Of a stretch of DNA of 64,000 bases, positions 45,729-58,276 are shown in pieces; the first letter of the stretch is position 1; each line of letters begins with the position of its first letter. This DNA is from Stramonita haemastoma (taxonomy: Eukaryota > Mollusca > Gastropoda > Neogastropoda > Muricidae): NCBI GenBank assembly GCA_030674155.1, contig CM060335.1, positions 27,170,097 to 27,234,096 of the forward strand, written 5' to 3'. The position numbers were made by a program, and so were the translations under genes. The notes beneath the pieces are model-generated. The model was given only the letters and a program-made list of their open reading frames with translations, did not search any database and was not told where the DNA came from.

Positions 45729-46495
45729 TGCGTCTTCCTGTGTGACGTACCTGCCCTGCTGTTTCCATACTGCTCATTCCAGTCTCTCCACCCCAGCTAT
45801 ACCCAGATTTCTCATGTTGCATCTGTTGAGGGTCAGAAGTCCACAGGGAGCCTGTCAATGTCAGGCTGCAATGGGACCACCAGCCAGAGGGGCCCTGCAT
45901 TGCTGCTGGGTTACTTTGGTGGTGTTCAGTGGTGCCTGTTCTGAGCTAACATAAAGGACACCACCTTCTAGCCCCCTACTGATGACAGTAATAGCTCAGC
46001 TGTGGAACCAGACTAAGAGACACCCACCCTTAGTAGCAACTGCCATAACGTCCTTCCAACGACCCTCTCACATAAACCTCCAACCCCTATGACTTTGATA
46101 CAAACTCACCATAGGCACTGCAGTGTGTATGTTTGAATCTCGTTCAAGAGGATTTTTCCTCTGAAGTTAACATCAGTACACTGACTCCACTCCCCCGAAA
46201 GTCCTTTGGATGAGACTATAAACCTAGATCCCATGTGCGAATGCACGCTGAACACCTTGCGCACGTTAAAACCAGTTCCGCTTTTCGGAAGAGTAGGCTA
46301 TTGTGTGTTATTGGGAATGGATGACAAAATTTACACAACAGCATACACACGGAGATTGGACATAAAAAAGCACATGAGTGCTTATTCCTTTTTTTTTCAA
46401 GTGAAAGAAAAGAATAGAAATGGGAAAACCTAAACTGAGGTCACCTTGAGATCAAAGCAGCAGGGGCCATTGAATCTAAAGACAATTTTGTTTTT
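45729..46495 (+). repeat. Repeat G copy A, interrupted by a SINE-A
   Basis: 45729-46130 and 46431-46495 together match copy B at 46536-47005 (CCACCAGCCAGAGGGGCCCT, TTTGGTGGTGTTCAGTGGTG, GAGCTAACATA, ACTCACCATAGGCAC | GAGGTCACC.TGAGA, GGGGCCA). The family is unknown to me; no coding frame is shared by the two copies. Confidence 0.78.
46131..46430 (+). mobile_element. SINE-A copy inserted in repeat G
   Basis: Starts within the tRNA-like head at TTTGAATCTCGTTCAAGAGG, then GAAGTTAACATCAGTACACT, TCCTTTGGATGAGACTATAA, GAACACCTTGCGCACG and the AAAAAGCACATGAGTGCTTA end. Confidence 0.85.
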
Positions 46496-46535
46496 CTTTT
46501 TTCTTTTTTTCTTTTTTTAAAAATATTTTTTGCCG

Positions 46536-47005
46536 CCTTGTTTTCTGTGACGTCCGCGGCCTGTTTCTTCCCACACTGCTCATTTCAATCCCCCCACCAC
46601 AGCCATACCCATATTCGTTATGTCTCATCATCAGGGTCGGGATTCCACAAGGAGCCCATCAATATAAGGCCTCCGTGGGGCCACCAGCCAGAGGGGCCCT
46701 GCACTTCTGCTGGGTCACTTTGGTGGTGTTCAGTGGTGCCTATGCTGAGCTAACATACGGAGAACACCACCTACTAAGCTCCCTACTAAGGACAGTATTA
46801 GCTCAGTCGCGGAGCCAGACTGAGTGAGTCACCCACCCAAGGTGGCGACCACCGAAACGTCCGTCAGACGACTGTTCCCCCGCGAACCTCCAACCCCAAA
46901 GGCTTTGACACAAACTCACCATAGGCACAGAGGTGTATGGGGAAGCCGTATCTGAGGTCACCATGAGACCAGAGCAACCGGGGCCACCGAGTCATAGGCA
47001 ATTTT
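46536..47005 (+). repeat. Repeat G copy B, uninterrupted
   Basis: Direct repeat of copy A at perhaps 75-80 percent identity by eye. It keeps the sequence across the SINE insertion point, AGGCACAGAGGTGTATGGGG. Confidence 0.78.
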
Positions 47006-47356
47006 TATTATTGCATAATGATCAATGGTGATGAGGATGATGTAATGCTGTTGTCGTGGAAGTGCATCCGCTTTGAGACTACCTGACGGGCTTATATTCT
47101 ACACTTACTGTCATAATATATCCCGGTGTCAGCCAGGCCCGAGAGATACAGACACCTGCAGTGTTGGTCTGGTAATTTGAGCAACTCTCAAATTCGACTG
47201 TGTGGTCCCAGTCTCCCCACTGAGCCCACAGCACACTCACTCTGTGTAGGTAGAAGCTGGCGGGAGTCCGAAAAATCCCTATGAATCTTATGGGATTCGA
47301 ACCCGCGACCGAGTCCGAAATGCAAGGCGGCTAACCACTGCGCCATGGCGGCCGGT
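47006..47356 (-). mobile_element. SINE-D copy 1, tRNA-headed
   Basis: Minus-strand head GCCATGGCGCAGTGGTTAGC (A box) and CGGGTTCGAATCCC (B box) look close to a real tRNA gene. The body ends at TGATCATTATGCAATAATAA. A tRNA-type acceptor stem does not close, so it is not called a tRNA. Confidence 0.8.
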
Positions 47357-47806
47357 TGACAGTTTTCTTTTATGGCATGATGATCAATGGCACTGTCAAC
47401 TTTGTCTAAAATCACTTTATAGTGGATAGACGTTAAATTGAAGACACACTGTCAACTGAGATTTAACGATGCTGCTATGAAAGTGCCTGATCTTTGAGAC
47501 TATCTATTTGACAGGGCTGTGCTCTACGCAGCCTATCCCAATAATTATATCATGGTGTCCAATGAGCCTCATAGATGGACTCATGTATGCAGTGTTGTTA
47601 AAAACAAATGGAGTAACAATCAAAATCGCATGCGTTAAGGTGGATGAAGCCCATATGTGTGGTGACAGTCTTTCCAATTAGCCCACAGCAAACTCACTGG
47701 CTAGGAGCCAATCCAACTAAAGAATTCCCTGACTCTTGTGGGATCTGAGCCTGCAACCTTTCAGTCCGTAACCCCAGGCACTAGCCACTGCGCCACGGCA
47801 GCTGGG
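47357..47806 (-). mobile_element. SINE-D copy 2, diverged, tandem to copy 1
   Basis: Minus-strand reading gives TGCCGTGGCGCAGTGGCTAG, AGGTTGCAGGCTCAGATCCC and the same body and TGATCATCATGCCATAAAAG end as copy 1, with many more changes. Confidence 0.7.
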
Positions 47807-47877
47807 CTATTCCTGGTTTTGCATGACGAGGAAGTTTTCAGAAGATCTTAAACCCAGGCCATGCACATGCATGACAC

Positions 47878-47882
47878 GTGCA

Positions 47883-47925
<43 letters not shown>

Positions 47926-48057
47926 GCGCGCGCGCGCGTGCGCGCGCGCGCACACACACACACACGCACGTGCACACGCGCGCACACACACACACACATA
48001 CACACACTCAAGGCCATGTGGGCACACACACACACACACTTCATCTCTCTCTCTCTC

Positions 48058-48122
<65 letters not shown>

Positions 48123-48139
48123 TGCATGCACGCACGCAC

Positions 48140-48210
<71 letters not shown>
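47878..48210 (+). repeat. (AC)n/(CG)n then (AG)n compound array
   Basis: About 240 bp of CA with CGCGCGCG blocks and one TCTCTC patch, then about 66 bp of pure AG. Z-DNA candidate at about 47922-47952. Confidence 0.95.
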
Positions 48211-48212
<2 letters not shown>

Positions 48213-48547
48213 CCTGTGACATCAGCAGTTTATCTTCATACAATCAAACATCAGGATTGAAAATAATGAACAATTGGATTGTTGTGACTGGCAGTTTTAC
48301 ACTAATCATCAAATGAATTCGTACACATTACATACAGTCTTATGTCAGATTTTACAGTATCAAGGAAAACACTTTTTTCTGTAAGAAAACAAAGTTATGT
48401 CAAAACGAAATGACTGCATTACTTTTTTTTCACACGCACTGGAAGGAGTACTTTTGGCCGAAAAGTACAATATGTTCCTGTTCTTCATTATCAGTATTAT
48501 CCTTCATAGGAGCAGTAGTAGCAGATTTGGTAGTTTTTAAAACAACT

Positions 48548-48841
48548 CCGTAGGGTAAAGGTGTCCCATAACCTTTGCGATCGTAGGGGAACGAGGCATC
48601 AGAGACCTCAGCTTCTCTAGGGGCCAGCATATTGAGGGCGGCGCCCATCTCCTCTCCCTCGCTACTTTACCTTCCCTGACCCTAAAGAGGGCAGGTACCC
48701 ATTACCGCTGGGTGAACTGGGAGAACTGTACTGAAGCCAAGGCGCGCAAACGGTCACACATCCAATTGGCAACCACGCTCGATGCTGCTAAACTTGGCTC
48801 GGGGAAAGCGAGCGCTCTTACCACTGAGCTATCCCGTCCCC
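48548..48841 (-). mobile_element. SINE-B copy, full length
   Basis: Minus-strand reading: GGGGACGGGATAGCTCAGTG, GTAAGAGCGC, then 5S-like GCATCGAGCGTGGTTGCC and TTGGATGTGTGACCG, GGTAATGGGTACCTGCCCTC, TTTAGGGTCAGGGAAGG and CCGCCCTCAATATGCTGG. The best-preserved head for the tRNA/5S comparison. Confidence 0.87.
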
Positions 48842-48984
48842 TTTACCTTTACCTTTTAACTTTAAAACAGCTCCACTGTCTGCACAAAAATAGAACTTTT
48901 TTAAAACCCACCTCTGATCATGTATATTTCATCTTTGAAATGATGTCCTATACTTGACATACTATACGAAAAAACTATAGGTCT

Positions 48985-49178
48985 ACTACTATTGATCTGG
49001 AACGATCTTCCTCTCTCCCTCCGGCAAAAGCCTACTTATAACACTTTAAAATCCAACCTCAAGACACACTTATTTCAAACCTAAGATTTTTTTTCCATCT
49101 CTTGTCCACCCCGGCCTTCGACATCTACCTGACCAAGTGAATAGCCTTCGTGCGCGCGCGCGCGCGCGCGTGTGTGTA

Positions 49179-49219
<41 letters not shown>

Positions 49220-49354
49220 GTGAGTACGTTCGGATTTGCTAGGACCATAGATTACTATTGATTGCTTGTGTGATGTATAGGTCGAATGCAAGTGCTTTGA
49301 TTTGTTTTACAAGATATAGCGCTATATAAGTTCCATGTATTATTATTATTATTA
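48985..49354 (+). mobile_element. CR1/Jockey-like LINE 3' end
   Basis: DLERSSSLPPAKAYL-type broken coding end (ATCTGGAACGATCTTCCTCT), AACCTCAAGACACACTTATT, TCAAACCTAAGATTTTT, then a (GC)n/(TG)n tract and GATATAGCGCTATATAAGTT ending in (ATT)n. The same tail as 41500-41880. Confidence 0.85.
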
Positions 49355-49474
49355 AAAGAATTTTTCATTCAGCTCGCAGCCGACTGATTAAAACAAACAA
49401 CCCCAACCCGCTCTCTTTAAGTGACACAATCATGCAAGATTGCTTGCCAGGCATTGTATCAAAATAGAATGGAA

Positions 49475-50660
49475 AGTCTCAAGTCAGTACTCTGTCTCTG
49501 TCACAAGTCAGTAGTCTGTCTCTGTCTCTATCTCAAGTCAGTAGTCTGTCTCTGTCTCTGTCTCAAGTCATGATGTCTGTCTCTGTCTCTGTCTCATAGT
49601 CAGTAGTCTGTCTCTGTCTCTGTCTCAAAGTCTTGTCTCTTCTCAGTCAGTATCTGTCTCTGTCTCTGTCTCAAGTCAGTAGTCTGTCTCTGTCTCTGTC
49701 TCAAGTCAGTAGTCTGTCTCTGTCTCTGTCTCAGTCATAGTCTGTCTCTATCTCAAGTCTGTCTCTGTCTCTGTCTCAAGTCAGTAGTCTGTCTCTGTCT
49801 CTGTCTCAAGTCAGTAGTCTGTCTCTGTCTCTGTCTCAAGTCATGAGTCTGTCTCTGTCTCTGTCTCAAGTCAGTAGTCTGTCTCTGTCTCTGTCTCAAG
49901 TCAGTAGTCTGTCTCTATCTCAAGTCATTGTCTGTCTCTGTCTCTATCTCAAGTCAGAGTCTGTCTCTGTCTCTGTCTCGTCATAGTCTGTCTCTGTCTC
50001 TGTCTAGTAGTAGTCTTGTCTCTGTCTCAAGTCATGAGTCTGTCTCTGTCTCTTCTCAAGTCAGTAGTCTGTTTCTGTCTCTGTCTCAAGTATGGTCTAG
50101 TTCTGTCTCTGTCTCAAGTCATGAGTCTGTCTCTGTCTCAAGTAAGGTGTCTCTGTCTCAAGTCAGTAGTCTGTCTCTCTTTCAAGTCAGGAATCTGTCT
50201 CTGTCTCAAGTCAGGAGTCTGTCTGTCTCAAGTCAGCAGTCTGTCTGTCTCAAGTCAGCAGTCTGTCTCTGTCTCGTCTCAAGTCAGTAGTCTGTCTCTA
50301 TCTCAAGTCAATTGTCTGTCTCTGTCTCTATCTCAAGTCATGAGTCTGTCTCTGTCTCTGTCTCGTCAGAGTCAGGAGTCTGTCTGTCTCAAGTCAGCAT
50401 CTGTCTGTCTCAAGTCAGGAGTCTGTCTGTCTCAAGTCAGCAGTCTGTTCTGTCTCAAGTCAGTAGTCTGTCTCTGTCTCAAGTCAGCAGTCTGTCTCTG
50501 TCTCAAGTCAGCAGTTGTCTGTCTCAAGTCAGTAGTCTGTCTCTGTCTCAAGTCAGCAGTCTGTCTCTGTCTCAAGTCAGCAGTCTGTCTGTCTCAAGTC
50601 AGCAGTCTGTCTCTGTCTCAAGTCAGGAGTCTGTCTCTGTCTCAAGTCATTAGTCTAAGT
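49475..50660 (+). repeat. GTCTCT-based minisatellite, about 1.2 kb
   Basis: Units of about 30 bp (AAGTCAGTAGTCTGTCTCTG plus TCTCTGTCTC) in the left two thirds grade into units of about 24 bp, and some of 20 bp, with AGTCAGCAGTCTGTC on the right. Unit length varies by steps of the inner CTGTCT hexamer. Serine-rich frames are artefacts. Confidence 0.95.
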
Positions 50661-50836
50661 CATCACCAGCCTGAAGTCATGGGCTTAAACTGTAACATCA
50701 TTTATCCTGGTTTTCAGGCAGCCAAATCTTCTTCATCATCATCTTCTTCTTCTTTTCAAGGCAAACCATGAGGCAAAATTCAATCTTGTTCTGCATACTT
50801 TTGGTTTCGGTCAGAACGATGAAGATATAAACGACC

Positions 50837-50850
50837 CCCCCCCCCCCCCC

Positions 50851-50883
<33 letters not shown>
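50837..50883 (+). repeat. (C)14-(A)33 homopolymer pair
   Basis: A C run followed at once by a long A run, next to the 3' tail of the minus-strand RTE LINE. Confidence 0.9.
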
Positions 50884-50884
<1 letters not shown>

Positions 50885-50885
<1 letters not shown>

Positions 50886-53800
50886 AAGAAACAAACATCA
50901 CTCTCACTCACTCAGTCCCATGTCCCAAAGGACGTAGGGGGGGACATGAGAGAAGACGCAACAGAGATCTTTTTCCATGCTTCACGATCCTGTGTGGCTA
51001 GTAGGAAGTGTTGCAGGGGTTGGGCGGTCCAGTCTTTGATGTTGTCAACCCACGATTTCTTTTGGCGGCCTCTTCTTCTCTTGCCCTCGACTGTTCCTTG
51101 CAGGATGGTTTTTGCTAGGGTGTTGTGTCTTGTGGTGTGACCAAAACCACATCAGCTTTCTCCTCTTTATGGTGGAGAGCAAAGGCTCTTGGGGGCCCAC
51201 ACGCTTTTTGATTTCTTCTTTCACATAGTTATTGGTCTTGTGTTCTTTGTGTGATATTTTGAGAAGTCTTCTGTGGCACTTGTTCTCGAATGCTTGGATT
51301 CTCCTCTCTAACTCTGCTGTCAGAGTCCATGATTCACAGCCATATAGGAGGATAGATATCACGAGGGATTTGTAAAGGTGGTATTTGGTGCAGAAGCTGA
51401 TATTGTTGCTTCTGATGATCTTCTCGAGTCTGACTAGAGCAGATGTTGCTGTTGCAATGCGAGCTTTCACTTCATTGTTTGATGTGCCATCTTTTGTTAG
51501 GATGGAGCCTAAGTATTTGAATTAGCTCACCTCCTCTAGTATTTCTCCATTCATCTTTATTTCCGTGATGTCATTACTCGCGCTGTTGACCATGATCTTT
51601 GATTTCTCTGTACTGACCTCCATGCCGTATGCGCTCGCTCGATCTGTTAAATTGTCTGTGAGGATTTGCAGTTCTTGTTTGCTGCTGCCCATGAGGTCAA
51701 TGTCATCTGCAAATCTGAGGTTGCAAAGGGGTCTTCCACCAATGGAGATGGAAGTGTGGTGGTTTTGCAGTGTCTCTGTCATGATGTTTTCGAGGAAGAG
51801 GTTGAAGAGTATAGGTGAGAGAAGGCAGCCCTGGCAAACTCCAACCGTGGTCTTGAAGAACTCGCCCACGAGATTGTTCATGAAAACTGCACTTTTTGCG
51901 TTCTCGTACAGAGCCTTGATGACTTCAATTAGGCAGCTGTCAATGTTGAAATGCCTGAGTACTTGCCAGAGGCCGTCATGCCATACCCTGTCAAAGGCCT
52001 TTTTGAAGTCTATGAAATTGTGGTACAAGTCTTTTTGGTGTTGGAGATGCTTCTCTATCAGAATTCTCAGATTGAAAATTTGTTCCATTGTGCTGCGTTT
52101 TGGTCTAAAGCCCGCTTGTTCTTCTGCCAGGAGTTTTTCCGCTTGGTTTTTCAGTCTGTTGAGGACTACCTACAGCATGATCTTGCTAGGATGACTTATG
52201 AGACTGATGGTTCTGTAGTTCTGGCATTGCTTGAGGTTTCCTTTCTTTGGCAGGGGTATTACAAGAGACTGTGTCCATTCTTTTGGCCATTCTTTGGTGT
52301 CGTGGATCTTCTGACAAAGTTCTGTGAATCGCCTTGCTGTTTCATTCCCTCCATTTTTTTATGAGTTCAGCTGGGATGTTATCGATTCCAGGGGACTTCC
52401 CCTTCTTCAATTGTTTAATGGCTGCATCTGCTTCACACCTTAGTATTGGTGGGTCTTTATCTTGGTGTTCAGGGGGTTTGTCAGAAACTATGTTGGTATC
52501 TGGGCGTAGTGGGTAGTTATATAATCCCTCACAGTATTCTGTCCAGCGTTGGAGGATGGCATTGTTTTCCGTTAAAAGATTTCCTTCTTTGTCTTCAATA
52601 ACAGAGGCTTTAGGCTGTGTAGTTTTCGTTAGTGCTTTCAAAGTGTCGTAAGCTGTTTTGCTGTTTCCCTTGGCCATTCCAGCTTCGATGTTGTTGCATT
52701 GTTCTTCTATCCACGCTTCTTTGGCTTCTCTCATCTTTTTCCTCACTTCTCTGTGGCTATCCATGTACTTCTTGTAAGCTTCTTGACTTGTGAACTTTTG
52801 TTTCTTAAGTTCTCTTCTTTTGTCGCAGAGGTCAAGAACCTCATTTGTCACCCAGGGTTGTTTCTTTGTTCTGCTTCTTTCTAATGTTTCTTCTGCTGCT
52901 GTCGTTAGCACTTCTTTGATGTTGTTGGCCAGTGTGTCCACATCATTGTCGATGGCTGTGAGTGCGGCGAACTTTCCTCCGATGTTGGCTTGGAAGATCT
53001 CAACCACTGTTGGGTCTTTGAGTTTTTCCAGGTCGAATCTTATGTGTGGGCTTTTTGGCTGTTGTTTTGCTTTCAGTTTCAGCCTGATGGTGGTAGGTAC
53101 AAGGTCGTGGTCACTGCCAATGTCAGCTCCTGGGAATGTTCTTGTGTTTGCCTTGTTTATGCTGGATTTGAATCTTTGGGGTGACAGAATGTAATCAATT
53201 TGATGATGAATCAGACCATTTGGTGAGTGCCAGGTTGATGTTCTGGATGGCTTGTGGGTGGAGTGTGTTAGCCAAAGTTAGTTTGTGCTTCTTTGCGAAT
53301 TCCAGCAGCCGCTGTCCTCTGTCATTTGTTTCTCCCAGTCCAAATCGTCCTGTGGTTCCTGCCCAGGTGTCATAGGCATCAGGTCCCACCTTAGCATTCC
53401 AGTCGCCTTCCACAATAAGGATGTCTTTTTTGGGCGTTTTGGAGATGACGTTTTCAAGTTCTTCATAGAATTCTTCTATCTGATCATCATCGTAGTCAGA
53501 TGTTGGAGCATACACTTGGATGATGGTGAGATTCTGGGGTTTTGCAGAAACTCTGATTGAGATGAGTCTGCTGGATACTGGTGTGCAGCTGATGACGCTT
53601 GACACAATCTCTTTCCTGACAATAAAGCCTACTCCATGTTGATGTAGTTTCTCTTCTCTGCTGTACCATGTTTTGTGGCCATCTTGCGTGGTTGTTTCTC
53701 CGAAGCCAATCCATCTGACTTCCGCAAGCCCTAGGATGTCCCATTTATACCTCTGTAATTCATGTGTAAGTTCCTGTACTCTTCCTGTTTGGTACAGAGT

Positions 53801-54060
53801 CCTCACATTCCATGTACCAATGGTTACCCCTTTAGCTGGAAGCTTTAGAGTTGGTTCTGCCCCAGTAGCACACTTGTCACTCCCACCCTGGAGGCTTGCA
53901 GTGGGTAGCGCGGTCGTTGTTGATCCGGGCCTCGACCGATCCGGCATGTCTTTCTGTTTTGTTTTTCTCATCATGTCCTTGCAGTGGGCTTGAGGAAGCT
54001 TGGTGGCGCCATCTCCTCTCCAAGACTCCTACTGGTGGGTAAGAATGCACCAGCCCCTCA
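50885..54060 (-). mobile_element. RTE LINE, nearly complete, inactive
   Basis: On the minus strand: leader (about 53975-54060 and perhaps further), endonuclease, linker, RT and C-terminal part, then a 3' end at TGGGACTGAGTGAGTGAGAG with the short tandem repeats usual for RTE tails. About 3.1 kb. Related to but clearly different from the element at 1-1860. Confidence 0.88.
51000..53974 (-). pseudogene. RTE retrotransposon polyprotein, at least five breaks
   Basis: In order: endonuclease (53974-53195) with GTWNVRTLYQTGRVQELTHE, DILGLAEVRWIG, VEGDWNAKVGPDAYDTW and, after a frameshift near 53230, IDYILSPQRF and GADIGSDHDLVPTT; linker to KGKSPGIDNIPAELI; frameshift in an A run near 52360; stop near 52172; RT blocks HNFIDFKKAFDRVWHDGL, VGVCQGCLLSPILFNLF and catalytic LRFADDIDLM; stop at 51522-51524; YLGS and LYGCESWTL; frameshift near 51148; then RRRGRQKKSWVDNIKDW. 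FADD and the endonuclease motifs are intact; the reading frame is not. Endonuclease motif VEGDWNAKVG differs from the more usual LxGDxN spacing only slightly. Confidence 0.87.
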
Positions 54061-54189
54061 CAACGTTTCGCCCGCCAGTAGAAGCGGTTACCGGGGTGTG
54101 GGTGGGTTAAGGTCCCGGACCCAGAAGTGAGAGTTGAGTGCCAAGTGAGGACCAGTGCTCCCGTCCATCCCGAAGGATGCCACTGCCAG

Positions 54190-54690
54190 GTTTACAAAGG
54201 TACCACCTCTCCTTAAGCACCCCATACACATAAACAAACATAACAAAACCAAAAAACAAACAAACAAAAAAGACCCCCAAATAATCCCCCACAGTTGGCC
54301 AATCTTTTGGCCCGAGGAAGGTTTTAAATAAGCCGATTTTTGTTTCTGCCAAAGAATCGGGTGTGGTGTGTTTACTGTTTTGCTCTTAAAAGCAAAACCC
54401 TGACGCCCACAGACAATGAATTGTAGGGAAGTTGTCAGCTGTGCGGGGACACGGAGGGCGAGGGTGTGCAGGAGAACGATGCAGGGTCAGTCACCAGAAA
54501 GGACTCGCTTTCCCTCCATCTCCTGTTTCCTCCCACATGGGGTGTGACCACGTCGCTGACTCTAACACGGGATCCGGGAAAGAGACATGCCATCATGATA
54601 ACACCCGAACCATTCCAGAACAAAAACATTTTCACAATGAAACGCACATTTGACACAATCATTTTAATCTCGCGAAAATGTTGATGAAAA
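54190..54690. other. No gene seen
   Basis: Mixed-composition DNA between the RTE leader and the SHOX 3' UTR. 54420-54560 is GC-richer with no recognised element. Confidence 0.4.
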
Positions 54691-55253
54691 GATGACTTCT
54701 AGGCCTACTTATCTTTTCTTGGTGAAAATCATTATGCAGATATTTTGACACATGCTTTTTGTTTTGGATTAAATTGACCCACATACAACAATTCACTGAT
54801 TAAATTAAAACATTCTATGTTGAGGTACTTTGTAAACTTTGAGATCATCCACACAGATTCTTAATTATCTGTAGCTCCGAATAAAAGAAGGAAAAAACCA
54901 AAAAGCATTTTGTATCACATGCACAGGATGTCCACTTTCATTATCATGACGACAACAAACATAATTATGTAAGCCGGCAGTTGATGTAAACAGTGTTAAC
55001 AGCCTTCACGTGAGTAACCATTTTTCAGGCATTAAAGAAAAAAAAACATGGCCAAGGACAGTTGGTCACTAACATCAATAGTTTGTAAACATCATGTTGC
55101 CACAAAGGTTAAGCTTGTGAGTTATACATGACTAGATAAAACACTGATAATCTTTCAAATAATAAAAAAAATCACATAAATTACGAATATGTATATCTAG
55201 GTAAGTAGCAGATGTGTATATTCAATATCATTAAGATAGCATAAAACGGCATA

Positions 55254-55256
<3 letters not shown>

Positions 55257-55299
<43 letters not shown>

Positions 55300-55319
55300 C
55301 CACCACACTCTCACACACA

Positions 55320-55376
<57 letters not shown>
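55257..55376 (+). repeat. (CT)n then (CA)n microsatellite
   Basis: About 38 bp CT, a short CTCCACCACACTC joint, then about 60 bp CA. Confidence 0.95.
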
Positions 55377-55378
<2 letters not shown>

Positions 55379-56293
55379 TCAGATCACAGTAAAACAAAAA
55401 TGATAATGTTGAGACATGAGCCATGAGACTATTTACCATGATACTGACGAGAACTCGCAAAAAAGGAGAAAAAAGCCCACCATCAAACAGTCAGTCAGTC
55501 ACGACATCTGGAACGAAGTCTTGATCTTTGGTACACCACGAAAAACAGTATACAGAACACACATTCTTGATGGGGAGTAACAGTCTCAATATTGATATTA
55601 CAGTCTCAATATGGATAATACAAAAACATTTTCTGTTTTTAAAATGGAACGCGAGTTAAGCCTGCTGGATAATACTCATCATAATTCATTCTTGTTTTAT
55701 AACTTCGCAATAAAAATCAACACTTCTAGACAAACTTAATATGCTCTTTTGAAAGAAAAAGGTGCTCTTAGATAAGAAAAAATCTTGACTGCACTAGCAG
55801 GATATATTATATTTATGTAACAGCTTGATCAGTTTTGAACCCTTTGATGTAACATCTTCATTCCTAAAAAGAAAAACAAAACAAAATCCATACTCATAGA
55901 ATGATGAAATTTGCTCTTCCTGTGTGTGCTTTTCTTTGCTTTAAAACGTTTCTTCTGATTCTAGGCCTACTTGTCTTTTCTTGGTGAAAATCATTATGCA
56001 GATATTTTGACACATATTTTTTGTTTTGCTCTTAGATAAGAAAAATATTGACTGCACTAGCACGATATATCATATTGTAAGTAACAGCTTGACCAGCGGC
56101 CAGAGTCAAAAGCACTCACTTTTGAAATGTTGCCTCAGCAGGCAAAGCAAAAACCAAAACAAAGAAAGAAATAAAAAGCTTTAAGTTGTACCAATTACTT
56201 TTTTGTGACCAAAAGTTACACTGACCTTTCAGATCTGACATATGTGACTTATAGTCATGAAAACCTACCTATATAGCCTAGGTAATACTTCAC

Positions 56294-56299
56294 TTTATT
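56294..56299 (-). terminator. Poly(A) signal candidate of the SHOX-type gene
   Basis: AATAAA on the minus strand 54 bases after the stop codon. It would give a very short 3' UTR; later signals are likely. Confidence 0.3.
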
Positions 56300-56352
56300 T
56301 TTGGCTGTATTTTCCTTACTAGTCTATATAATGACATTGCAAATCTACACCA

Positions 56353-56707
56353 TCAGATTCCCAAGCTGGCCAAATGTTGCCTCGCTTTCAACCGCAAATC
56401 AGCAATACTTCCGTTTTTGGAACCAGACCGGAAGCTACTTTCCGGAAGTGAGGCAGCGGTGTAGTTGAGTGCCGCCATGTGGTGATGAAAGAGGATCATG
56501 GGATGCACTGGATGCTGGGTCGCCACGGCAGCAGCGGCCGCCGCAGCAGCAGCAGGATGGAAAGGGTAGTAAGGGTAGAGGGGGGGAAAGGGCAAGCTTC
56601 TATGGACTCCCGGTTGACTGCCGAGCTGACTGCTGTGGGCAGCGTGACGAAGGGGTTCACCCGGCAAGGGTCTAGTGGCGTGCCCTGAGACTGTAACAGT
56701 ATGCCCG
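56353..56707 (-). CDS. SHOX: SHOX-type paired-like homeobox gene, last coding exon with OAR motif
   Basis: Acceptor TTTTCTTTCAG on the minus strand gives an exon starting at 56707 with one base completing a split codon, then 117 codons to the TGA or TAA-type stop at 56353. Seen: GHTVTVSGHATRPLPGEPLR, LPFPPLYPYYPFHP, a run of nine alanines, HPMILFHHHMAALNY, then KNGSIADLRLKARQHLASLG-I at the C-terminus. SIADLRLKA(R/K)xH..(A/S)LG(L/I) is the OAR motif in the form I know from SHOX/SHOX2 (SIADLRLKAKKHAAALGL). Prrx, Otp and Alx OAR motifs differ more. SHOX proteins are nuclear transcription factors of skeletal and neural development in vertebrates. The homeodomain exons are not in the window; the next exon must lie beyond 64000 or be missed. 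Confidence 0.85.
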
Positions 56708-56814
56708 CTGAAAGAAAACAGATCAGAAAAAAAGGTTTATGATTAAAATTTGATAATAAACTTTTGATATTTCTGTAACTACCAAAATATAAAAGTTGCT
56801 GGCGAAGAAGAGAG

Positions 56815-56815
56815 C

Positions 56816-56882
<67 letters not shown>

Positions 56883-56896
56883 GAGAGAGAGAGAGA

Positions 56897-56897
<1 letters not shown>
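56815..56897 (+). repeat. (AG)n array
   Basis: About 80 bp AG with one ACG slip, abutting the 3' tail of a minus-strand LINE fragment. Confidence 0.95.
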
Positions 56898-57535
<638 letters not shown>

Positions 57536-57549
57536 AGTGATACATCATA

Positions 57550-58276
<727 letters not shown>

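Larger units (their letters stand above)
54697..56352 (-). other. Probable SHOX-type gene 3' UTR with internal duplications
   Basis: AT-rich DNA downstream of the stop codon, almost free of transposons apart from a (CT)n-(CA)n array at 55257-55376. 55963-56098 is a composite: its left half matches 54697-54763 and its right half matches 55761-55835. The 3' limit is unknown. Confidence 0.45.

Noticed and set aside
45421..45954. 177-residue plus frame downstream of ATP6AP2
   Set aside because: It spans the putative poly(A) site, a TG-rich stretch and the start of repeat G; no similarity to a protein I know.
47280..47356. A tRNA gene on the minus strand
   Set aside because: Good A and B boxes, but no closing acceptor stem or clear anticodon arm, and it is followed by a SINE body that has a second diverged copy beside it.
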